Assembly (NCBI GenBank): GCA_001599595.1
Contig: BCHH01000001.1
Span: 5,089,818-5,153,817, forward strand
Length of the DNA stretch: 64,000 bases
Origin: Beverwykella pulmonaria
Taxonomy: Eukaryota > Ascomycota > Dothideomycetes > Pleosporales > Melanommataceae
Direction: 5' to 3'
Below are positions 1 to 8,938 of the stretch, piece after piece. The notes under the pieces were generated by a model, which saw nothing but the letters and a program-made list of their open reading frames with translations, was not told where the DNA came from and searched no databases. How positions within the stretch are numbered: the stretch's first letter is position 1; every line of letters starts with the position of its first letter. The translations under genes were made by a program, and so were the position numbers.

Positions 1-1584
1 AAGCATCCTTGGAGCATATGACGAAAAAAATCGCACAAGCCTTGGATCCGATAGTGGCTACCCGTGGCTATATTGCGCATGAGTGATCTTTACATGATCA
101 TATATTAAAATTCCTTTAGACGGGTGTGATATACTCCACAGTAATAACGAAGTTACTACATATATGGCATCCACTCTCATTTATAGTGCCATCTTCAAGC
201 CGCTCGCGTACGATCATTTTTGTGCCAGTGCTACCAAACCAAGCTTCAGAACACGACCACAAGATACAAGAGCAAAGATTACTCTGGTATGATTCTTTGT
301 TATGGGAAGGAGTTCGACCCTACAGAACAGCACGAAGCCCTGCTGACAGAGTCGACTATCGCTATCGACACAGTCGATCCCGAGATGTCGCATTAGAAAT
401 AGGGCAATTTTAAAACTTGGACATGCTCCACATCGGCGATTTGCTAAGGATGAATTAAGTTTAAGGTCTTTGTTTGTAGTATACCTTGCTGGTTTGCCTT
501 TACAAGTATAATGGAGCTGGAAAGTTTGTCGTAGCTGCACTGATTGACGATGCAGATCCTCCTAGGGTATTTACTAAGGCACTGGAAGAGATCACTCGCC
601 TTGCAATCTCTCAGAATAGGAAGATTTGAGAGGCCAAAATTGGGGAACTCGGTGAGGTGGAGATTGGAAGTTCGTGTAAAATTACTAAGTTGTTTGAATA
701 TACTAACTTACGCAGGTATTCCACACACTTCAGCTAGATAAAGAACGCATCATAATTGTTGCTGCTACGATCAAAGCACTTCTACTGGTTCTCAACGTGA
801 CGAGATTATAAGGAGCGTCAAAAGTTGGATTTCTAATCAAGACTCAAACACCGACTCCATCCAAGCATGGATGCAACCATCTCACTTATTGCCTTATTCT
901 CTTCTCCACCTCGTCCCTTCTCACAACTTCTACCCACTACCCACCTTACACCTATGTTTACAGATCGTGCAGCTAGCCGCAATAATCACTCTTCCCTGAA
1001 CCGCCATTCACGCACCCTGCAGCGCAATAAGACTGGAACGTAATATCCCCGTTTGACTTGCAGTAGAACAGCGATTCACGGATGTGAATATCATCATCAG
1101 GCTGTCTGCTTTCTCTTAAAGCCGTCACAATTTGGTCATAGTAGTTCCCTACGATCCGTTAGCTGGTAATCAAGTGGCATGCGAGAAGAAATGCGAGGCA
1201 AATACTGAATAGATCCTCGCCAGGGCATACAGCTGTCAAGTTCCCTTCTTCTCGCCTTTCCCCTTAACCAGCTCCACACAAAACTCATAGACAGTAGTTA
1301 ATTAGCTAACAACGTGCTCTGCACACTCCCACTAGAGTCTATACCCTTCTTGATACTAGCAGTTCCCGAATTAAAAAAGATATACGGTACTCGGTGTTTC
1401 TATAGTTTGTAATGTGCTCAGGCCGGTGTGTTCGATGATTAACGCTCGGGGTACATATACTCTGTGTTTTGCACTCAGGGTAACGTACTTCATGGGTGAG
1501 CATATCACCTGGGCAAGCTGATTGATCACCGACGAGCTGATCTGGTCCATGCACCGCCAGAAAATCAATAATCCAACCTTAGTA
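1..1584. other. Gene-free, repeat-like left flank
   Basis: I see no supportable gene here. Reading frames on both strands are short (under about 110 codons), lack recognisable domains and have no convincing splice structure. The base composition resembles the other decayed repeat tracts of the window. Nothing else could be assigned. Confidence 0.5.
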
Positions 1585-1670
1585 CCGCATAATCTGGTAT
1601 AAGTGAGTTTACCTAGGCTCAAAGGGGAAAGCTGGTCCACCAATTAGATGGCTGCTCGTGGGGCCGTTTA
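1585..1670 (+). repeat. Left terminal inverted repeat of the 683-bp element
   Basis: This 86-bp arm pairs with 2182-2267 at about 94 percent identity. The mismatches are G/A, A/G, G/T, G/A and C/T, so most could be post-insertion transitions. Confidence 0.85.
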
Positions 1671-2181
1671 ATGCTTGTAATCGCGGGGAATCAACGTCAA
1701 TCCATCTACCTGCGTGTAACGGTGTTTTTGCGTTAACCATGGCTACTACCGGTACAGGAGACTGTGAGCTTGTCCGTAAGTTCCTGGGGCCGTTTATTAC
1801 TGTCTCTACTGATATACTTGTCACTGACACACAGTTAATGCTTTGAAGCGTTCAAGCTCGATCAAATTATCTGTCGCCAACAAATCTAACCCTAATGCCC
1901 TTTCTGTACATAGAATGCGTGCAAGGCTGTCTCTTAAAAGCTTAGATGGAGAGGATACACTTAGACCACACTTTAGCTACACTCAAGAGGGTAGTTAGAG
2001 AAGGAACAGAAGCTGTAGCAGGAGAGTAATCAACCCAGATGTTATGATCTCCTCTAAAACGGCCCCGAGGCATTATATGAGAGGAGGATGAACTTACGAG
2101 CTCAGCTACGTGCACAAAGAGGGGTATACGATCATCCGTAAGCACCCAAGCTTTTTTGATGCCAAGACAAATAGCCCCAAA

Positions 2182-2267
2182 TAAACAGCCTCACGAGCAG
2201 CAATCTAATTGGTGGACCAGCTTCCCCCTTTGAGCCTAGGTAAACTCACTTATATCAGATTATGCGG
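2182..2267 (-). repeat. Right terminal inverted repeat of the 683-bp element
   Basis: Reverse-complement partner of 1585-1670. The outer end reads ATGCGG followed by TA, mirroring TA then CCGCAT at the left end. Confidence 0.85.
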
Positions 2268-2727
2268 TATTCTGCAACTGACGTAAAATAACTCTACAAT
2301 GCCAAAAGATGCAGACTATCTGCAGTTTTTACACAATTATATTAGCACCCTCCGCCTTTGCTAGAGTTCCTTACTTCTTGTCGGCCAAATAGCCTGGTCA
2401 GTGTATGCCACTGGCTCTTTGGCAATGGACAACAATATGTAGAATCCTTCTCCGTCGCCTCATACGATCAATTAACTCAATATATCAATTGATTCCCACC
2501 GGCCAACAGATGATGAGCCCTCTTATTAGTAGTATAGTCGTTTTCAGCTCGACTCTCCACACCGATTTCCGCGCACCATCAACGTGCTACTCTGGCTTTG
2601 CTCTGCGTCGACTCGATTCTTAATTGTAGTCGTCACAGCTCGGCTTTTCATCACCAAATTTGCTCCTTCCTATCCTTCATCAGCGCAGATTTCTACTGCC
2701 CTGCCCTACCCTCAGCAGTAGATCGTG

Positions 2728-2770
2728 ATGGCCGGCCTCAAACACCTCATCGATGGCGTAGCCCCACCAG
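2728..2770 (+). pseudogene. Possible orphan first exon of a lost gene
   Basis: An ATG after a pyrimidine-rich leader opens a 14-codon frame (MAGLKHLIDGVAPP) that runs into a good splice donor, GTGAGC, at 2771. The surrounding 2.4-2.8 kb is less AT-rich than the flanks. No continuing exon with a sustained frame could be found downstream, so this may be the 5-prime stump of a gene removed by rearrangement, or a chance match. The product is unrecognised. Confidence 0.25.
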
Positions 2771-3519
2771 GTGAGCACATCACCCGATGGGAACTATGAC
2801 GGAGAAAACCGAAAGTCAACGACTCCCCAACAACACCCAGGAGAAAGATCTTGTTACGCAAAAGGCAAACGCTGATTCGGCTGATGTTTTGAATTGGTGA
2901 TGCGTTTATTTGGCTTCGGGGACTGCTTGGGTTCCAGTTCTGGCGTCCCGGTAATTTCTAGCTTGAAAAATGTGACACCCGAAAGACGAGAATGAATATG
3001 CACTGTCCTGTAATGACACTAACGCAGACTACTCTGTTGTCTGACGTGTATCATTAGCCTCTACCCTTCGTTTGGATGACGTTTAGCAACTTGTTCAATA
3101 GAAACTTTGCTCAAACACTTTCAAAATCTCAGAATCGAAACCAATTCTCCTGTCAAGATAGAGCCAAATTGCATGAACCAATATGAACCAATATTTAGAG
3201 TATTCCAGTCCGCAAGCGCCGTAGAGAGCTTACGGTCGAGTCCCCGCATGCCCTCCATTTTTCAGACGATTTCGATATAACTCGCCCACTCAACTAACCG
3301 TTGCCGATCCAATTTGCCTCTATCAATTTCGGACGAATTCTTGTCCATATTCACCCTAGAGAATTCTGCAGGCAGTGATAGGTTTACCAATACTATCGAT
3401 TTTACTCCCAGATTCGAACAGTCAGTCTAGATGCTAACCCTCTGGCCTTCTGGGAGGAGGCTCCGATTCATTGCTTGCCTCCGTGGATAGCGAGTACAAG
3501 CCCTAGATGCTGACCTGGT
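2771..3519. other. Intergenic, no gene seen
   Basis: Multiple stops occur in all frames and there are no recognisable domains. A short direct repeat (ATGAACCAAT in two adjacent copies near 3173-3192) is the only local structure I noticed. Confidence 0.5.
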
Positions 3520-3691
3520 TGTGACAACCCCGTCACATGCCCTCGCTTATTCCGGCACTAAGACCTAAGCGTGTCGTAGCGACCGCCATACCGTGTATAT
3601 GGCCACGCTGCCGAGCTACCTCAACTCGGCACCTAGTTACCTTGTAATACAACCCGCTTTCAGCTCTCTGCTCTCATAGCTGCCCGTCACA
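3520..3691 (+). mobile_element. Possible solo or degraded LTR
   Basis: The segment starts TGTGAC and ends GTCACA, a 6-bp inverted terminal pair typical of LTR ends (TG...CA). A TGG-containing stretch follows shortly after, where a primer-binding site could lie. GTCACA also occurs 12 bases inside the left end, so the boundary may be coincidental. No matching second LTR was identified in the window. Confidence 0.3.
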
Positions 3692-3935
3692 CTAGTGGTT
3701 GGCCGGTATTGAGGGAGTCTCTGAGAGGACTATCCAATGAGCTATGGGCAGCTATCTGAGCTATCACCAGTGCATTGCCCGCTCAAAGCCCTGGGTAAAA
3801 AGGTCAACTGCGGATTGTCGGAAGGAGCATGCTACAGCACCTCTTGAGCAACACCTAGAACCTGGAGATTAGGATATTGTACGCTTCTCTAAGAAGGTCC
3901 ACTAAGTCCAGTGGCCTATAAGCAAGGCACATATC

Positions 3936-4260
3936 ATGAGGAAGCCTTGTAAGCGCTATTGCGTTAATTTTATTCAGCACTTGAACGTTAAGATTGAAAA
4001 TGAGAAGGACTTCAAGAAGATGCACGCCTGGACGACTGTTATATAGGAGCTCAAATTACCTCTTACTTTCTATCAGATTGAGCGTAATTTAAATAGGACG
4101 AAAATCCAAAAGGATTATATCAAGCAGACCCTCAGGCAAGTAGTTAATCCCTAGCTCTATGTACAAGCCGACTGCAATGCAAAAAAATCAACCTATATAG
4201 AGCGCACAACTTAACTTCTAGCCTAAAACTTATTTGAGCGTATAATAGTGAGAAATTCTG
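3936..4260 (+). pseudogene. Decayed coding relic, identity unknown
   Basis: One frame from ATG 3936 reads for about 100 codons as ordinary protein (charged and hydrophobic residues mixed, such as KIENEKDFKKMHAW and LPLTFYQIERNLNRTK) broken by four stops, all TAG or TAA. That matches C-to-T decay of Gln codons as seen in the clear RIP relics at the right end of the window. It may belong to the putative LTR element just upstream. I do not recognise the family. Confidence 0.35.
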
Positions 4261-5188
4261 GAAAATTTCTTGATTACACGAGGATTTGTGTGTTGTTGAG
4301 GTTTGCAGGTCATTTTGATGTGGGGGTTTTTTGGGTCCGCCGCTGAGACTCTGACTGGCTGGAGAGCTAGCTGCCTTTTATAACTTGGCTGCCATTATTA
4401 ACGAAAAGGATGAGCAAAGCATCTGCGCTCGTATACTTACATCTTCAAGATGACATTGTTGGAGTTATTGCTAGACATATAGTGCAATTGCATTCGTGCT
4501 CGAAGGAACAGATAGCATGTGCAGGACTGATCCCGAGGGTGTTCCAGGTTACCAGTGGGGAAAGCTTCCCCGCATCAAGTCAACAAACGTCGCCTGATTG
4601 GGGATATCGCCGTTGCATCTCAACCCTAGCCGCCGCCTGGTTTTCTCACTTAGCTAACTTCCCCGCGCTCTGAAACCTGGGGAAGTACAGGGGTGTCTCC
4701 GTGGACTAGTCCTCTTCCTTCCTGGTATGCCGATCAACAAAGCTTAACACGTTGTACTTCTCAGTGAGTGGTGGAGCTTAAAAGAACCCGGAGAATTCCT
4801 GTCTGTTCCTGGAAGGACCACCGTGCTTCCATATTGAAGTCACAGGCCTACCTCGGCCACCAGAGGAATGCGAAGAGGTCTCCGAAGAGGATACATCACT
4901 TTGTCACACTTCACGCGGAGTCAATACTACAATGGTAAAAGAGCAAAGGTTCTTACCATGTCAGAACAACATGCTAGCTTCTTCAATTGGCATCACGGCC
5001 AATGCACTGTCAATGGAAGTGCACATGAAACCGCGGTTTGTGGTGATAGTTGAAAGAAGTGTTGGAGCGAGAAGTATAAAGAGAACAGCCATCGCGCATT
5101 AGATACACCAGAATAACTTCAATCCCTCCAAAACTCATTCAACCTTGAACAAAAACCCCGAACCAACAACTCAAACTCATCGCTCGAT
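4261..5188. other. Intergenic, upstream of the CFEM gene
   Basis: No gene is supported. The longest frame (87 codons at 4410-4673) lacks any recognisable domain. A GGGGAA/TTCCCC motif recurs in both orientations near 4556-4690 and could be a worn inverted-repeat element, but no clean ends were found. Confidence 0.45.
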
Positions 5189-5592
5189 ATGCGCTTCACC
5201 ATTGCAGCCCTTTCTCTGGCATTTGCCTTAGCTGTGAACGCCCAAACGCAGTGCGACTCCGCCGCCTCGGCTATCCCAACATGTGGTGTATGTTACACCT
5301 CACGGCCCTTTTTCCCTTCTCCCTCTCCCTCATCATGATCTTGATCTGACTTTCCATCCAACAGCAATCTTGTCTCGCCTCGGCCGGCTCTGCCGTCGGC
5401 TGCACCGCGACTAATGCCTACCGCTGTCAGTGTAGCTCGTCCGCTCAGATACAAGCCTCAGCTCTTAACTGCGTTGTTGGCGCTTGTGGTATTGCGACTG
5501 CTCTGCAAGTTCAGGCAAGTGCCAATGCAGTGTGTGGGTGTGTTGCTACGGTTCCAGCCGCGAACTTGCGAGCGCGGGCTACTGCGTTTTAA
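5189..5592 (+). CDS. Small secreted CFEM-domain protein
   Basis: Two exons (5189-5287, 5365-5592), with a GTATGT...CAG intron in phase 0, encode 108 residues. Residues 1-18 form a signal peptide (MRFTIAALSLAFALAVNA). The mature chain is one CFEM domain: the cysteine spacing fits PxC[GA]x2C, x9, C, ..., CxC, x12, C, x4, C, x15, C. CFEM proteins are fungal cell-surface or secreted proteins; some bind heme for iron uptake and others act at host interfaces. The usual heme-ligand Asp of the family is Asn here (codon AAT, in the TATNAYRC segment). There is no C-terminal hydrophobic GPI tail, so it is probably soluble. It is flanked on both sides by repeats, with an LTR fragment about 240 bp downstream. 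A good call for the family; the function is open. Confidence 0.85.
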
Positions 5593-5834
5593 GCTAGAAC
5601 GGGCTCAGGGGAATTGGTAGGGTAGGAGTAGTGGGTTGATGGGTAAGAGGTGGCCTAGCCCAGCGGGATACGTACATGCGATTTGAAATTAAATTACATA
5701 TTGCTATGATATTACAACACGCTCCTTCATCTGTCAGCAATACCTGTGGCTACTTGTGTCCTTCTTTTCTGCCAACTGCCCTTAATTCTATTTGTGTAGG
5801 AAAGAAAGGAAGACTACTTCTAAGCCCAGAACAA

Positions 5835-6255
5835 CACTGCCAGTCACGTGGATGTCCCTGACTAATCAGTCCACATATATGTATCAGCTGTATATATACA
5901 CACACACAATATACATATTTATACCCCCTCACCCACACCCTGCTTATAGTTATGAGCCCAGTTCGCGTCTAGTTGTATAAAGAAATATCTTTTAACTACC
6001 CTACCTATCGTCATTGTTTACTACTTGATCCTACCTATCAGCCTTGTCGTCAATATATCAAAATCTACTATTGAAATTGTCTTTTGAGAGCAATCCGAGT
6101 AGGAACTCTAGATCATGATTATTAAAAAGATAACTCAATTAGGAGATGTATAAGAATGCATCAATTCTGAACAATCCTATCGCCCCTCAATATACCTAGG
6201 AGACCTTCTCGTCAAACAGCTGTTCCTAATACTAACGGTTCTGTATCCACCTAGT
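5835..6255 (+). mobile_element. Copia-family LTR and leader fragment (copy A)
   Basis: 5835-5973 matches the LTR-like blocks at 19157-19308 and 20792-20909 (shared CCAGTCACGTG, ACTAATCA, a TATATATA tract, and a CTTATAGT/CTTACAGT block). 5977-6180 matches 19311-19511, but in the opposite orientation. The block around 6200-6240 (CTTCTCGTC...CAGCTGTTCCTAAT) matches sequence just before the gag start of copy B at 19535-19562. After about 6255 the similarity stops, so this is a 5-prime fragment of the same element family. Confidence 0.65.
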
Positions 6256-6585
6256 CTACTTAAGAAGCTCTCAAGAGTGCCAATCGAGCCCATTTGCCTA
6301 ATCTTGTCTATAGCTTTGCTTCTGTTGGAAGGTATATATGCCAGTCAACGCAGAGACAAAATGTGTTCACATTTTGTTCTAACAGTTTCTACGCAATTTG
6401 GTCAGTTCAAGGCTGTGAAAAAGGGATTCCGGAAGTCATTCGGGAATATATGGGCTACGGAACACATTTTAAAAATAAGCACGTGTTGCCTGTTCGTGGC
6501 AGATCATGATTCTAACTAATAAGTGACAAACTATGAAAGAGTTCATTGAGTATGTGACGGGAGCACATCAGGAGATAACGTAACC
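6256..6585. other. Degraded sequence between LTR fragment and decayed ORF
   Basis: An 80-codon and an overlapping 71-codon frame occur here without recognisable domains. It may be the 5-prime part of the decayed coding sequence that follows. Confidence 0.35.
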
Positions 6586-7390
6586 TAGTCTTGTCCTTGA
6601 TGGCTCTTTCTTCCAAGATGAATGGAATAACGATCTGCCCAAAACAAAACTCGATCGTCGCAAGAAGAACGCATACCATAAAGTTGCGGGCAAGAAACTG
6701 GAAAGCGATGTGGATCTCCGAACATTAAATCACCGAATTTCCAAGGCGGTCGGCTCCAACAACAACCCTTCTTACTTAGTACTCCGCGACGCCAAGATTA
6801 ACTGTACCGAAGGCAAACTCTAGGGTGGAGAGTTTCCTATGGCCGAAAAGAAGTGTATGAGTTTGGCCCAGAGCATGTCAGACGGCAAGTCATATTCGAC
6901 TCCCATGCACAGTATTAACGTTATCAGAAGTGTAAGTCAACCCATACATTCCTACACGGCCTACACAGCTTTGAACTGAGTTTGCCAAGAGGCTCGCCGT
7001 GTACGATCATCTACTGGAGCCCGAAGTATAGACACGACTTCAGAATACCATCAAACATGTCGGTGTTGAGCTTAGCAACGTCCCACGCCTGACGGGTTAA
7101 AACAATAAACTCAATCTTCACTGGGCGAACTTAATGCAAGAGAAGCTTTTTTGCGCCGAAGAATCCGATAAAGACTGGATCGAAAGCCGGATTACCGCTG
7201 TGACTCCTTGTGGAACAAGAAAATCACGGAACTGAAGAAAAAAAAGTGCCACCGTTGTTGATCGAGAAAATAAATTCCCGGCAGAATCCGTGACATTAAT
7301 AGCAACACGCTGTTTCCTAATGTGGCAATTGTCGAACTTAACATGCTTTGTGACATATGCACTACAATAACGCTTGTACGTAAGGTGAAA
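6586..7390 (+). pseudogene. Decayed protein-coding gene, family not recognised
   Basis: A frame beginning near 6586 reads as credible protein (for example LDGSFFQDEWNNDLPK, SDVDLRTLNHRISKAV), is cut by stops, shifts, and resumes as FAKRLAVYDHLLEPE, LNLHWANLMQEKLFCAEESD and DKDWIESRI. Several interrupting stops are TAG or TAA, plus at least one frameshift near 7205. The composition looks like a host or element protein of several hundred residues, but I cannot name a family. It lies between an LTR fragment and a P450 relic, so the whole 5.8-8.6 kb tract appears to be degenerating DNA. Confidence 0.4.
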
Positions 7391-7995
7391 TGAGCAATAA
7401 GTTCTAAGTAGGAGTTAATAGGATTAATGAAGCACTACACTACCCTGTTGTATCCGCTTTGACAGACTATGTAGTGAAGAGTGGCTTATTCATTTTCTTA
7501 ACGTAGGCAAAGGAAATGGGAAAAAACTTCGGTCTAGTTTCCAGTATAGGACTTCGGAGGGCAGAATGTTTCTATATGACTATAAATATATATATTCGCT
7601 TTTTGATGTCGCACTCTGACTCAAGCATTGAAGGTTGACCTCATTAATCGAGCATTCTATCTAGTGATGCCTTGGGAAGTACAACATTAGCGACCTCCAG
7701 AATGCGGTTTTCTACTTAATAAGGGAAAACGTGTGATATTTCGGATCAGATTTTGTTCTGTGAGTATGATTCCATTGAGTTCCGGTTAGAGCAAGAGAAG
7801 GGGAGATGAAGCGGGAATTATGAAGCTAATTACGAGACAAATAGTTACGTGAAATTTCCTCTCTGATATAACGTACAGCAAGCATACGGGCGTCATGGAG
7901 CATGGAAAAGATACGGGGAATATGATTCAGAGAGGCGAAGACGTGATGAGATACTTCTCCGTGGTATGTACCTAACTATTCCCACCCCTCTTTCC
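7391..7995. other. Degenerate intergenic tract
   Basis: AT-rich, with frequent stops in every frame. Some of it may be the ruined 5-prime half of the P450 relic that follows, but I could not align it to P450 motifs by eye. Confidence 0.35.
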
Positions 7996-8009
7996 TTCCC
8001 TTACACTGA

Positions 8010-8495
8010 TTCTCTCCGATCGGCCAAATACCCCCCCTCGACAAACTTCTCGGTAAAAAACTCTACTGCCCAATCAAATTTGCCGACTTCTCCGTCCCCG
8101 CCGGGTTCGCCGTCCAGCGGTTCACGGAGCGCCTGCAAAATCCGGGCGAGTACAAAGAGAGGGACTTTATGGACGGGTTTCTGGAGGCGAAAAAGGAGTC
8201 CCCGGATTTGGTAGCGGATAATAAGATTATCGGGTATCTGATGTTGAATATGAGATCTCATTTCTTGCATCATGTTCAACAATATGCCTCGTACTCTAGC
8301 ATTCTCCATTTGGTTCGTCCGCACAACTCTCCTACTTCCTCTCTGCATCTTCTCTCATTTCTCCATTCCCCTAATTTCCTCTTCGAACCCCGAAAATAGT
8401 AGGAGGGTGAGGAGTTACATCACTATACTCAATAAAATATGGCAAGCCGTACTGCCGGAAGCGTTGCGCATGCTTTCACTTGTCGTGGGATAAAT
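8010..8495 (+). pseudogene. Cytochrome P450 relic (partial)
   Basis: One frame from about 8010 to 8260 reads like the middle of a fungal P450: SPIGQIPPLDKLLGKK, then FADFSVPAGFAVQRFTERL, then KERDFMDGFLEAKKESPDL and NKIIGYLMLN. This is the region before the I helix in pisatin-demethylase-like enzymes. About 180 bp further on, another frame gives AVLPEALRM, which fits the K-helix ExxR motif (EALR), followed directly by a stop. The I-helix oxygen-binding motif and the heme-binding Cys loop are absent. The remains therefore encode no working enzyme. Confidence 0.6.
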
Positions 8496-8938
8496 AGAGT
8501 CAAAGAATCCAATTTGCCCTACGTTGCCCCGCTCGATGTGCCCGCCTGGGCCATGCCTTATAAGAAGTATTGCGCACAAGAAATGGTAAATCTGTGATCT
8601 GCACTTCATATGCTTGCACTAACACTAGTCGCTTAATCCGGGAGTTTAATTTAGGCCAACATGACATTGCGTGTGCACCTGAGAATGGTGAGGACGACGC
8701 GACAGGATTTCGTAACGGTAAATATAATTTGTATTAGTTCGTACTGAGAATGAGATTCGAACCGGAAAAACAGTGATATCAACCCTAAGCCGGAAAGACA
8801 GAAGAGATACCGTGCGCCAATGAAGATTGATCGTTATCCGGAGAACATGCCGCCAGGCCAAACCCAGACGCAAAGAGAAGAAACAGCCCACCCATAACTC
8901 CGCAATAGCCGCCAAAGAAATGGGCACAAGAAGGTCAA
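8496..8938. other. Intergenic, no gene seen
   Basis: Short frames only. This is the 3-prime side of both the P450 relic and the TENA/THI-4 gene. Confidence 0.5.

Larger units (their letters stand above)
1585..2267. mobile_element. Noncoding inverted-repeat DNA transposon (MITE-like, TA target site)
   Basis: The two ends, 1585-1670 and 2182-2267, are inverted copies of each other over 86 bp with five mismatches, four of them transitions. Each end begins CCGCATAATCTG reading inward and is flanked by TA, as expected of the Tc1/mariner/pogo superfamily, which duplicates TA. The roughly 510 bp between the repeats has no transposase-like reading frame, so the element would need enzyme from elsewhere. 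Family assignment rests only on the TA flanks; a foldback element of another family is possible. Confidence 0.8.

Noticed and set aside
3405..3480. tRNA-like T-loop (TTCGAAT on the minus strand)
   Set aside because: The T-stem does not pair and no acceptor or anticodon stem could be drawn.
8754..8850. GGTTCGAATC B-box-like sequence on the minus strand
   Set aside because: No A-box at the right distance upstream and no anticodon stem.
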